From Streptomyces sp. MST-110588 (GTDB lineage: Bacteria; Actinomycetota; Actinomycetes; Streptomycetales; Streptomycetaceae), in assembly GCF_022695595.1 (NCBI RefSeq), contig NZ_CP074380.1:5333501-5397500 (forward strand): 64,000 bases of DNA, given 5' to 3'. Shown here piece by piece: positions 19,316-27,406 of the stretch (position 1 is its first letter; every line of letters begins with the position of its first letter). The position numbers and the translations under genes were made by a program. The notes under the pieces are model-generated. The model saw nothing but the letters and a program-made list of their open reading frames with translations. It did not search any database and was not told the DNA's origin.

Positions 19316-21346
19316 ATGACCGACGACGCTGCTCCACCCGACGACGCTGCTCCACCTGCCCCGCTCGCCTCGCCCGCCCCGCCCTTCGCCGCCCCCGGCC
19401 GCCGCCGCGAAGGCCGTCCCCGCCGTGGGCGCCGCCGTCCTGCCCCCGCGAGAGCAGGCGCCTGGGCAGCGGCCCTCCTCGTGGTCGCGGCCGGAACCTC
19501 ACAGGCAGGCCCCGCGCAGGCGGCCCCGCCCGGACCGGCACTGCGGGCGGACACCAACCGCGACGGCCGCCTCACCCCGGACGACGACCCCGGGAAAGCC
19601 GGGTGGACGCGCAGCCGCGGCGCGCTGATGCTGCCCAACGTGGACGACGACCAGCGGCGCTGTGCCACCGCGGGCCCCGGGGCCACACGGCTGCCCGACG
19701 ACCGCCTCGCCGGCTGCCACGACGCCGCGGACACCGTCGTCAACGGCAAGGCCGACCTCGCCGACCTCGCGCCCGTACAGATCAACGCCGTCCCGCACGT
19801 CCGGGCCGGTACCACCGCCACGGTCGCGGCCGACCCCGCCGCCCGGTACCACGTGCGGATCTTCGCCGAACGGCACGGCCGTATGGTCGCGCTGTCGCCC
19901 GGCGACCGGCTGACCACGCGGGAACTGCGCCACGGTGCCCGGCTGGGCGTCGAGGCCCGGGACTTCGTACGCGACCCGAAGCGGTGGAACGGCTTCGCCG
20001 ACATCGTCCTGAGGACCAGCCGCGGCCACGACACCGCCGAGGACCGGGTACGGCTCAAGGTCGCACCGCTGGTCTCCGAGCACGACCTGATGCCCCTACG
20101 GCGGGTGATGACGGCCGACCACACCACCGCGCCGGCGGAGGTGGAGCGCGGCAAGCGCTACGACCCGTCCGCGCAGCCCGCGCCCGTACGGCCCGGGGAG
20201 GCCGCGTTCCGCCGTGACCTGCGCCGCGGCCTGGACCGGGCCGGGCTGCGCGCACCCCTGTACAACTACCCCACGGGCGGGGACGTGTGGATGCAGGACC
20301 TGTTCAAGATGGCCTACGCCTCCATCCCCGCTCCGGGCGGCGGCGAGCACCGCATCCGTGTCGTGGTGCGTTCCGCGGATGTGATGCCGGGCACGGCGAC
20401 ACCCGCCTTCCCGCTCAGGGACGCCTCGCGCAGCGCCTTCCCCCTGCTCCGCGGCCCCGGTACGGGAGTGCTCCAGCAGTACGATCCCCGGCGCGTCGGC
20501 AGCGACGACAGCCGGTACTACGGCTCCTTCAGCTCCACCGGGAACTTCGGCACCCTCCCGCCGTATTCCTGGCGTGGCCACCGCTACCCGGTCGGGCGGA
20601 TCGTCTACGGCGGGACCGGCGGCAAGGAGTCCCCGGACCCCGCCTTCACCCGCATGCTCGCCGCACAGGGCTACCAGCGGCCCATCGCCCTGGACACCGG
20701 TTGGCTGGGGGTCGGGCACATCGACGAGTTCCTGTCCTTCGTCCCGGCGCACAACGCCCGCGGCTGGGTGGCCGTCGTCGCCGACCCCGTACTCGGCCGG
20801 AAACTGCTCACCGACCTCGCCGAGCAGGGGCAGGGCAGCCGGCCGCTGGTGCGGGGGGTCGCCCCGAAGGACACCGAGGACCCCGGACCGACCATCTCCG
20901 AAGCACTGCGCAAGCCCTCCCTCACCCATGGCACCGAGATCGCCCGGCGGGGCATCGACAAGGCCCTGCGCACGCTGCGGGAGGGGGCCGGGCTGACGGA
21001 GCGCGACATCGTACGCGTTCCCGCCCTGTTCACCAGGCTCGACCTGCCCGCCGGATACCCGCGCCACGACGTGGTGGCCAACTACCTGCCCGGCGCGGCC
21101 AACGGCGTCAGCACCGGCACCGGCGTGTACCTGGCACCACGTCAGCACGCCCCCGAGGCAGGCGGCACGGACGACTTCGAGCAGGCCACGCAGCGGGCCC
21201 TGCGCCGGACCGGCACCCGGATCGCCTGGGTGGAGGACTGGGACTACGCCCACCACTTCGGCACCGTCGGCGGCGAAGTGCACTGCGCGACCAACGCCCT
21301 GCGCAGCCTGGACGGCACCCGGCCGTGGTGGACCGAACGCGACTGA
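19316..21346 (+). CDS. Secreted bacterial protein-arginine deiminase (PAD) homologue
   Basis: A 676-aa product. The ATG at 19316 has a purine-rich GAAAGTGGGG upstream; the frame is open earlier. A long Pro/Arg-rich n-region precedes a hydrophobic segment (about 48-66) and an Ala-rich cleavage site, so export is likely. The C-terminal catalytic domain matches calcium-dependent animal PADs closely: WMQD (Asp328; PAD4 Asp350), GHIDEFLSFVP (His468 and Asp470; PAD4 His471 and Asp473) and GEVHCATN (nucleophile Cys657; PAD4 Cys645). An Asp-rich DTNRDGRLTPDDD stretch near residue 80 looks like a calcium-binding dockerin-like loop. It should convert peptidyl-arginine to citrulline; target unknown. Intact. 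Confidence 0.92.
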   Translation: MTDDAAPPDDAAPPAPLASPAPPFAAPGRRREGRPRRGRRRPAPARAGAWAAALLVVAAGTSQAGPAQAAPPGPALRADTNRDGRLTPDDDPGKAGWTRSRGALMLPNVDDDQRRCATAGPGATRLPDDRLAGCHDAADTVVNGKADLADLAPVQINAVPHVRAGTTATVAADPAARYHVRIFAERHGRMVALSPGDRLTTRELRHGARLGVEARDFVRDPKRWNGFADIVLRTSRGHDTAEDRVRLKVAPLVSEHDLMPLRRVMTADHTTAPAEVERGKRYDPSAQPAPVRPGEAAFRRDLRRGLDRAGLRAPLYNYPTGGDVWMQDLFKMAYASIPAPGGGEHRIRVVVRSADVMPGTATPAFPLRDASRSAFPLLRGPGTGVLQQYDPRRVGSDDSRYYGSFSSTGNFGTLPPYSWRGHRYPVGRIVYGGTGGKESPDPAFTRMLAAQGYQRPIALDTGWLGVGHIDEFLSFVPAHNARGWVAVVADPVLGRKLLTDLAEQGQGSRPLVRGVAPKDTEDPGPTISEALRKPSLTHGTEIARRGIDKALRTLREGAGLTERDIVRVPALFTRLDLPAGYPRHDVVANYLPGAANGVSTGTGVYLAPRQHAPEAGGTDDFEQATQRALRRTGTRIAWVEDWDYAHHFGTVGGEVHCATNALRSLDGTRPWWTERD

Positions 21347-21385
21347 GTTACCTGCGCTTGCCCTTTGGGCCGCCTGCGCCCGCCT

Positions 21386-21753
21386 TCAGGCCGCCACCCG
21401 GTCGACGTACCGCGTCTCATGAAGTCGACGCCCGTGAGCGATCGGCACGACCAGGGCATACGCCTGCCCGGCGGGCTGCTGCACCCGCGTCGAGCTGCCG
21501 TTCGCGCAGACGCCGCGTTGAGGGCAGGGGGCAGGGGCAGGGGGCAGCCAGGAGGCGTACCGCGCCAAGTCCTGAGCCGGACCCAGGTCCCGGCGGAGGG
21601 CTGAGCCGTGGTCGGCCCGGTAGCGGGTCATCCGCCACCGGCGCGGTTGGAGGGGGGTGCGCCGGTGGCGGGGTGCTGCCGGTCGCAGGCGGCGGAGAGG
21701 GTGGTCAGCGACGCAGCCAGCAGCGAGGCCGACACCGCTCTGCGAAGACTCAC
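21386..21753 (-). pseudogene. Small lipoprotein gene interrupted by a one-base frameshift
   Basis: From the GTG at 21753 a lipoprotein signal is read (SLRRAVSASLLAASLTTL then LSAAC), but the frame stops at 21628. In the next frame a credible C-terminus continues (DLARYASWL, then QQPAGQAYALVVPIAHGRR, ending YVDRVAA). Adding one base to the run of six G at 21652-21657 joins both parts into a 122-aa protein. Either a real frameshift or a homopolymer error. The family is not recognised. The rest of the gap (21347-21918) shows nothing else. Confidence 0.5.
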
Positions 21754-21918
21754 CGACAGCACGCACCTTTGACGGACGGGGCGCCCGACGGGTTCCCGTA
21801 CGAACCCGGTGACCGGGAAATGGTGCGTGGGTGAAGGGCGTGACACGAGCCGGTGGCCCGCGGCGCGTCCGTACCGAGTACTTGGGCACGTTCGTACCGA
21901 GTACCTGACCGTGTCATG

Positions 21919-22845
21919 TCAGCGGTCGACCGGGGCCTGTACGGTCGCCCACTGGTCCTGAAGAGCTCGGACCGCCTCGGTGATGGCCGGGCGGCGGGCC
22001 GCGCCGGTGCGCCATACCGCGTACAGCCGTCGTGTCGGCGCCGGTCGTAGGGGCACGGACACCGCTCCCTGCGGCAGTGGGCCGGTACCGAGCCGGGGGA
22101 CCAGTGCGACACCGAGGCCGGCCGCGACCAGCGCCACCTGTGTGTGGTACTCGGCCACCTGGTAGGCCAGGTCGGGTTCGTGTCCGGCCGCGCGCAGGGT
22201 GTGCACCAGCCAGTCGTGGCACACGGAGCCGGGCGGCTGGCATATCCAGCGGTGGCCCCCCAGTTCCTCGCGGCGTACCTCGGTCCGTACGGCCAGGGGG
22301 TGCCCGGCCGGGACGACGAGGGTCGACGGGTCGTCTCCGATGACGGCCCGCTCGGTGCCGGCGGGCGCGGGGAGGGAGGAGATGTCCCAGTCGTGGGTGA
22401 CGGCCAGGTCGATGGCGCCGCGGGCGACCAGCTCCACGGACAGATGCGGGTCGATCTCCAGGAGCCGGGTGTCCAGGGAGGGGTGCCGGCTGCCGAGGCC
22501 GGCGAGCGCGCCGGGCAGCAGGCCCCGGGCGGCGGAGGCGAACGCGCCGATCATCAGCCGCCCGGCCGGACGGCCGCGCCGCTCCTCCAGGTCGGTCTCC
22601 GCCTGCTCCACCAGGTTCAGCAACTGCTGGGCGGTGGCGGCGAGTTCCTCGGCGGCGTCGGTCAAGGCGATACCGCGGCCACGGCGTTCCAGCAGGGTGG
22701 TACGGGTTTCCCGTTCCAGTTTGGCTATCTGCTGGGAGACCGCCGAGGGGGTGTAGCCGAGGGACTCGGCGGCGGCGCCCACCGAGCCGTGCACGGCCAC
22801 CGCGTGCAGCGCCCGCAGCCGGGACAGATCGAGCATGCGGGCCAC
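21919..22845 (-). CDS. LysR-family transcriptional regulator
   Basis: A 308-aa regulator. The N-terminal winged HTH (residues 4-63, LRALHAVAVHGSVGAAAESLGYTPSAVSQQIAKLE) is followed by a periplasmic-binding-fold effector domain (about 95-300). Two starts are possible: GTG at 22845 and ATG at 22836, each 7-8 nt after a GAGGG. It diverges from an EamA-type exporter with about 95 bp between, the usual layout in which a LysR protein controls itself and its neighbour. The inducer is unknown. Confidence 0.93.
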   Translation of the reverse strand: MARMLDLSRLRALHAVAVHGSVGAAAESLGYTPSAVSQQIAKLERETRTTLLERRGRGIALTDAAEELAATAQQLLNLVEQAETDLEERRGRPAGRLMIGAFASAARGLLPGALAGLGSRHPSLDTRLLEIDPHLSVELVARGAIDLAVTHDWDISSLPAPAGTERAVIGDDPSTLVVPAGHPLAVRTEVRREELGGHRWICQPPGSVCHDWLVHTLRAAGHEPDLAYQVAEYHTQVALVAAGLGVALVPRLGTGPLPQGAVSVPLRPAPTRRLYAVWRTGAARRPAITEAVRALQDQWATVQAPVDR

Positions 22846-22871
22846 CCTCTTACCCTCTTCGAACGTTGAGC

Positions 22872-22886
22872 GTTGCTACATCCAAC
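22872..22886. promoter_or_regulatory. Candidate LysR binding site
   Basis: GTTG-N7-CAAC, an inverted repeat that meets the T-N11-A rule for LysR operators, lies between the divergent LysR and EamA genes. Confidence 0.45.
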
Positions 22887-22940
22887 CATGAAGAAACGCG
22901 CGCTGGTGCTACACGATCCACTCCGGTGATCCTGAGAAAC

Positions 22941-23978
22941 ATGCGACCCGTCCATATCGCCCTGGCCGTGGCAGTCGCGGCTTCCTGGGGACTCAATTTC
23001 GTTGTCATCGAAACCGGACTCGGCCACTTTCCGCCGCTGCTCTTCTGCGCGCTGCGCTTCCTGGTGGCCGCACTGCCCGCCGTCTTCTTCGTCGGCCGGC
23101 CGCCGGTCGCCTGGCGCTGGGTCATCGCGATCGGACTGGTGCTGGGCGTTGCCAAGTTCGGCCTCCTTTTCCTCGGCATGAACCAGGGGATGCCGGCGGG
23201 GCTCTCCTCGCTGGTCGTCCAGGTCCAGGCCGTCTTCACCGCGGTCATCGCCGCGGTGGTACTCGGTGAACGGCCCGGCCCGGTACGGATCGCGGGGATG
23301 GCCGTGGCGCTGTCCGGCATCGCGGTCGCGGCCGTGGCCCAGGGGACCTCCGGACCAGTGCTCGCCTTCGCCCTGGTCATCGCGGCGGCGCTGATGTGGG
23401 GCGTGTCCAACGTCCTGACCCGCAAGGCGGCACCGTCGGACCCGGTGAGCTTCATGGTGTGGGTGAGCGCCGTCCCCGTACTGCCGCTGCTGCTGCTCTC
23501 CCTTCTCTTCGAGGGTCCGGCGGCCGACCGGGCGGCCCTGGCCTCCCTCGACTGGTCCGGCGCGGGCGCGGTGCTCTACGTCGGCTGGGTCGTTACCCTC
23601 CTGGGTTTCGGCATCTGGAACCACCTGCTGCGTACGTACGACGCGTCCACCGTGGCCCCCTTCTCCCTCCTGGTCCCGGTCTTCGGCATGACCTCGGCCG
23701 CGCTGTTCCTGGGCGAGCACATCGACGCGGCCCAGTGGGTGGCTGCCGCCCTGCTCGTGGGCGGCGTGGGCCTGATCTCCATGGCGGGCCGCCTCGGCCG
23801 GCGCGACGGGCCCGTACGCGACCCGGAACCCGCCACCACGGCCCCCCTCACCGCAGCCCCCGCCGCCACGGCCTCCGTCACCACGGCGCCCGCCGCCGAC
23901 GCCGCCACGTCGGCCGTCCCGGTCGACCCCGCCGTTTCGACCGCCCTTCCCGGCCCGTCCGGCGCCTCAAGTCCTTGA
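22941..23978 (+). CDS. EamA-family (DMT superfamily) metabolite exporter
   Basis: A 345-aa membrane protein with two EamA repeats and about ten helices (residues 1-290), then an Ala/Thr/Pro-rich cytoplasmic tail of about 55 aa. KFGLLFLGMNQGMPAGLSSLVVQ strongly resembles E. coli EamA, an exporter of O-acetylserine and cysteine-pathway metabolites, so thiol or amino-acid export is plausible. The ATG at 22941 starts the first helix directly; a TTG at 22866 would add 25 unlikely residues. It is divergent from, and probably controlled by, the LysR gene. Confidence 0.88.
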   Translation: MRPVHIALAVAVAASWGLNFVVIETGLGHFPPLLFCALRFLVAALPAVFFVGRPPVAWRWVIAIGLVLGVAKFGLLFLGMNQGMPAGLSSLVVQVQAVFTAVIAAVVLGERPGPVRIAGMAVALSGIAVAAVAQGTSGPVLAFALVIAAALMWGVSNVLTRKAAPSDPVSFMVWVSAVPVLPLLLLSLLFEGPAADRAALASLDWSGAGAVLYVGWVVTLLGFGIWNHLLRTYDASTVAPFSLLVPVFGMTSAALFLGEHIDAAQWVAAALLVGGVGLISMAGRLGRRDGPVRDPEPATTAPLTAAPAATASVTTAPAADAATSAVPVDPAVSTALPGPSGASSP

Positions 23979-23984
23979 GTTCTT

Positions 23985-24090
23985 AAGTCCTTCGGGTTCG
24001 TCCAGCTTCTTCTGCCCCTTCCGCTCCTTCTGTTCCCTCCGCTTCTTCTAGTCCTTTCGATCCTTCCGGTCCTTCTGGCTCCTCGGTCGG
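23985..24090. repeat. Pyrimidine-rich low-complexity tract
   Basis: About 100 bp of C/T-rich sequence on the + strand made of imperfect repeats such as TCCTTCTG and CTTCTTCTG, between convergent genes. It has no reading frame that I believe. Confidence 0.6.
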
Positions 24091-24145
24091 TCCTGCCGAC
24101 CGGGGCCCGTCTGAGCGGCCCGGGGAGCGGGGCACCCGGCCGCGC

Positions 24146-25045
24146 TCAGCCCGTACGGAAGGGGTCGGCCCCACCGGGTCCGCCCGTTCCATCGGTCCTG
24201 CCACACGGAGCGGACCTGCTGGTCCCGCCCGCCCCGCCTGTCGTCAGGAGTTGCCAGAGGTGGGCCAGGCCCGGGGCCAGCAGGGCCGGGAGGTCCGTGG
24301 CGTGCGGATACCAGCGTTTCTCGTACTCCCAGCAGAGCCAGCCGTCCCATCCCGCCTCCCGCAGCGGCGCCAGGCACTCCTCCAGCGGCAGCGTGCCGGC
24401 GCCGAGTGGCAGGGGAGTGGTGTCCTGCGCCGAGGCCACGTCCTTGACCTGGACGTATCCGAGGTACGGGGCGAGCGCCGCATATGTGTCGGCCGGGGCC
24501 TCGCCGGCCCGCCACGGGTGCAGCACGTCCCACAGCGCGCCGATGTTCTTGTGGCCCACGGCGCCCAGGACGCGGGTGGCGTCCGCGCCCGTGGGATGCG
24601 AGTCATGGGTTTCCAGGAGGACGCGTACGCCCCGTTCCGCGGCGTACGGCGCCACGGCGGCCAGGTGCCTGGCGGCGTCCGCGTCCGCCTCGGCCGCCGG
24701 GCGGTCGCCGCCCCCGGGGAAGACCCGTACGTACGGAGCCTCCAGCTCGGCGGCGAGCAGCACCAGATCGGTCAGCTCCGCCGCCAGTTCCTCCTCCCCC
24801 CGCTCGTCACGGGCCTCGGCGACCCGCGCGTAGCCGGCGACGGCCAGGATCTCCACCCCCGCCCGCGCGAACTCCGCACGCACATCGGCCCGTTGCCGCG
24901 CATCGATGCGCGGGCTGACCGGTTCCTCGGGGTGGGCGCGCAGCTCCACCCCGGCGAAGCCGGCGCGGGCCGCCAGCCGGGCCACCTCCCCCGGCGGCAT
25001 TCCGGGTACTCCGAGGGTCGAAAAAGCACACCGCACATCGCTCAT
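24146..25045 (-). CDS. Sugar phosphate isomerase/epimerase (AP endonuclease 2-type TIM barrel)
   Basis: A 299-aa TIM barrel. Likely metal ligands are in VLLETHDSH, GALWDVLHPW and LCWEYEKRW, as in xylose-isomerase-like proteins. The start at 25045 lies 4 bp after the stop of the upstream MarR-GNAT gene (TGA-TGTC-ATG), so the pair is probably translationally coupled; no separate strong ribosome binding site is seen. The last 35 residues are Gly/Thr-rich and beyond the usual end of the fold. The neighbourhood suggests isomerisation or epimerisation of a keto-sugar or keto-cyclitol. Exact substrate unknown. Confidence 0.88.
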   Translation of the reverse strand: MSDVRCAFSTLGVPGMPPGEVARLAARAGFAGVELRAHPEEPVSPRIDARQRADVRAEFARAGVEILAVAGYARVAEARDERGEEELAAELTDLVLLAAELEAPYVRVFPGGGDRPAAEADADAARHLAAVAPYAAERGVRVLLETHDSHPTGADATRVLGAVGHKNIGALWDVLHPWRAGEAPADTYAALAPYLGYVQVKDVASAQDTTPLPLGAGTLPLEECLAPLREAGWDGWLCWEYEKRWYPHATDLPALLAPGLAHLWQLLTTGGAGGTSRSAPCGRTDGTGGPGGADPFRTG

Positions 25046-25049
25046 GACA

Positions 25050-25982
25050 TCACAGCACCAGACGCCAGTCCTGTCCGACAAGTTTCCGGCCGAAACTGTG
25101 GTGCGGCTCCTCAGCCGTCAGTTCGAAACCGGCACGCTCATAGAGCACACGGGCTGCATGCAGGACGGAGTTCGTCCACAGCACCATCTCGCGGTACCCG
25201 GCCGTTCGGGCGAAATCGACACACGCGGCCACCAGCTCGCCCCCGATGCCGCGCCCGCGCGCGCCGGGTTCGACCAGGAGCAGCCGCAGCCGGGCGGTAT
25301 GGGGCGGCTCCTGGTCGTCGGCCGTCTCCCGTACGCACATGACCGCGCCGACCCGTTCGCCGTCCAGCTCGGCTATCCACGTCCGGTCCCACTGCGGGTG
25401 GTAATGGCGCACGTACCCCGCGACGATCTCCGCGACCAGGGCTTCGTAGGAGAGGTCGAAGCCGTACTCCTCGGCGTAGAGCGCGGCGTTGCGCTGCACC
25501 ATCCAGCCGAGGTCGCCGGGCTCGGGTGAGCGCAGCCGCAGTTTCGCCTCGGCCTGCCCCGCGCCGTCCCCGAGCAGCTTCCGTATGGTTTCCATCGACG
25601 CGACCAGGCGCGGCCGGTCCGGTGCCGGAACCCGGTCCAAGAGCGTGCCCGCCGACTCGCGTGAGCGCTCCTCCAGCAGGTCCGCGGCCTGTCTGCCGCG
25701 CTCGGTGAGCATGACGCACCGGCGCCGGCTGTCCTTGTCCGAGCGGCTACGAGTGATCAGCTCGCGCTCCTCGAACTTCGTCAGGAGGCGGCTGAGGTAA
25801 CCCGCGTCCAGGGACAGCGAGACCCGGAGATCGGCGGCGTCCACCCGCCGGCTGTGGGCGAGTTCGTAGAGCAGCCGTGCCTCGGTGAGGGTGTACGGGG
25901 TGTAGAGGTGGCGGCCGTAATCGAGTGCGCCGATGAGGTTGGTGTAGAAGCGGTTGAACCTGCGGATTTCCTGGACGGCCAT
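25050..25982 (-). CDS. MarR-type regulator fused to a GNAT N-acetyltransferase
   Basis: A 310-aa two-domain protein. Residues 1-115 form a MarR winged HTH (LRVSLSLDAGYLSRLLTKFEERELI, then the Arg/Asp-rich wing). Residues 148-310 form a GNAT domain with the acetyl-CoA motif VEPGARGRGIGGELV and the C-terminal ARVLYERAGFELT strand. Such fusions recur in actinobacteria; the acetyl acceptor is generally unknown. Two TTGAC palindromes just upstream are likely its own operators. It forms an operon with the isomerase and diverges from the dehydrogenase operon at 26255, which it probably also controls. Confidence 0.92.
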   Translation of the reverse strand: MAVQEIRRFNRFYTNLIGALDYGRHLYTPYTLTEARLLYELAHSRRVDAADLRVSLSLDAGYLSRLLTKFEERELITRSRSDKDSRRRCVMLTERGRQAADLLEERSRESAGTLLDRVPAPDRPRLVASMETIRKLLGDGAGQAEAKLRLRSPEPGDLGWMVQRNAALYAEEYGFDLSYEALVAEIVAGYVRHYHPQWDRTWIAELDGERVGAVMCVRETADDQEPPHTARLRLLLVEPGARGRGIGGELVAACVDFARTAGYREMVLWTNSVLHAARVLYERAGFELTAEEPHHSFGRKLVGQDWRLVL

Positions 25983-26000
25983 CGCCTGTTCCGCCTAACG

Positions 26001-26040
26001 TTGACTGAGTCAAGCTTAGCGAGATGCTTGACTCGGTCAA
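26001..26040. promoter_or_regulatory. Twin palindromic operators for the MarR-GNAT regulator
   Basis: TTGACTGAGTCAA (26001-26013) and TTGACTCGGTCAA (26028-26040) have the same arms and lie 27 bp apart, starting 19 bp upstream of the regulator start codon. Odd-length palindromes of this size suit MarR dimers and imply autorepression. Confidence 0.75.
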
Positions 26041-26062
26041 GGGTGAAAAAGTCTGGCGCGGG

Positions 26063-26221
26063 TTGACGTCCTCGCTTGACGTCGCCGCCTGACGTCGATT
26101 CGCCATCACTCGACGCCGGGTGCCGACGCGCGCTCGCGCCTCTTGGCGGCCCGGCACGGCGCGAGCTAGCTTCGCCGGGAGCCGCAACGCTTGCTCCGTA
26201 AGCCGCAACGCGAGCTCCGTA
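26063..26221. promoter_or_regulatory. Repeat-rich control region of the dehydrogenase operon
   Basis: TGACGTC occurs three times (TTGACGTC 26063-26070 and 26076-26083, TGACGTC 26090-26096) at 13-14 bp spacing. GCGAGCTAGCTTCGC (26161-26175) is an inverted repeat. GCCGCAACGCTTGCTCCGTA (26181-26200) recurs with two changes at 26202-26221, exactly 21 bp later. These lie upstream of the start at 26255 and look like binding sites for a second regulator. Confidence 0.5.
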
Positions 26222-26254
26222 CATACGCGCTCTCTACGCGGGAGGCCCCGGGCA

Positions 26255-27406
26255 GTGTCGAGCCAGACCGTACGCATCGCCATGAACGGCGTGACCGGGC
26301 GCATGGGGCACCGCCAGCACCTGGTCCGTTCGATCCTCGCCCTGCGCGGACAGGGCGGGCTGGACCTCGGCGACGGCACGGTGGCGCGGCCCGAACCCGT
26401 CCTCGTCGGCCGCTCCGGGGCCAGGCTCCGGGCGCTGGCCGAACGGTACGGGGTGGACCACTGGACCACCGACCTGGACGCGGTCCTCGGTGACGACAGC
26501 GTGGACATCTACTTCGACGCCCAGGTGACCGCCGCCCGCGAGAGCGCCGTACGCCGGGCGATCGCCGCGGGGAAGCACGTCTACTGCGAGAAACCCACCG
26601 CCGCCGGCCTGGAAGGCGCCCTCGCGCTGGCCCGGCTGGCGCGGGAGGCCGGCGTCAAGAACGGCGTCGTCCAGGACAAGCTCTTCCTGCCCGGGCTGCG
26701 CAAGCTCAAGCGGCTGGCCGACGACGGCTTCTTCGGGCGCGTCCTGTCCGTACGGGGGGAGTTCGGCTACTGGGTGTTCGAAGGAGACCGGCAGCAGGCG
26801 CAGCGCCCCTCGTGGAACTACCGCGCCGAGGACGGCGGTGGCATCGCCATGGACATGTTCCCGCACTGGGAGTACGTCCTGCGCGAGCTGTTCGGCCCCG
26901 TACGGACCGTGCAGGCGCATGTCACCACGCACCTTCCCCGTCGCTGGGACGAGCACGGAACGCCGTACGACGCCACGGCGGACGACGCGGCCTACGGGAT
27001 CTTCCAACTGGACGGCGGGATCGTGGCACAGATCAACTCCTCCTGGACGGTGCGGGTGCACCGAGAGGAGCTGCTGGAGTTCCAGGTCGACGGTACGGAA
27101 GGCTCGGCCGTCGCCGGGCTGCGCCACTGCCGCGTCCAGCACCGCGGCACCACCCCCAGGCCCGTATGGGACCCGGATGTCCCAGCGGATGGGCGCTTTT
27201 GCGAGCAGTGGCAGGAGGTGCCCGACAACGAGACGTTCGGCAATGCCTTCAAGGTCCAGTGGGAGCTGTTCCTGCGCCACGTTCTGCGGGACGCGCCCTG
27301 GCGCTGGGACCTGCTGGCCGGCGCGCGCGGCGTCCAGCTCGCCGAACTGGGCCTGGAGTCCTCGGCCCGGGGCTGCCGGCTGGACGTACCGGAGCCGGTG
27401 CTGTGA
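26255..27406 (+). CDS. Gfo/Idh/MocA-family NAD(P)-dependent oxidoreductase
   Basis: A 383-aa dehydrogenase. The GTG at 26255 follows GGGAGG at good spacing. The N-terminal Rossmann domain begins RIAMNGVTGRMG; the family EKP motif (YCEKPTAAG, Lys near residue 113) and the C-terminal alpha/beta domain (AMDMFPHWEYVLRELFG) are present. Family members oxidise or reduce sugars and cyclitols such as myo-inositol or glucosides at a ring hydroxyl. The stop overlaps the GTG of the next gene (GTGA), so the operon is coupled. It is one of three members in the window and the most divergent. Confidence 0.9.
   Translation: MSSQTVRIAMNGVTGRMGHRQHLVRSILALRGQGGLDLGDGTVARPEPVLVGRSGARLRALAERYGVDHWTTDLDAVLGDDSVDIYFDAQVTAARESAVRRAIAAGKHVYCEKPTAAGLEGALALARLAREAGVKNGVVQDKLFLPGLRKLKRLADDGFFGRVLSVRGEFGYWVFEGDRQQAQRPSWNYRAEDGGGIAMDMFPHWEYVLRELFGPVRTVQAHVTTHLPRRWDEHGTPYDATADDAAYGIFQLDGGIVAQINSSWTVRVHREELLEFQVDGTEGSAVAGLRHCRVQHRGTTPRPVWDPDVPADGRFCEQWQEVPDNETFGNAFKVQWELFLRHVLRDAPWRWDLLAGARGVQLAELGLESSARGCRLDVPEPVL

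Noticed and set aside
23983..24204. Minus-strand frame of 73 codons rich in Glu and Gly
   Set aside because: Produced by the pyrimidine-rich repeat tract; no start signal.
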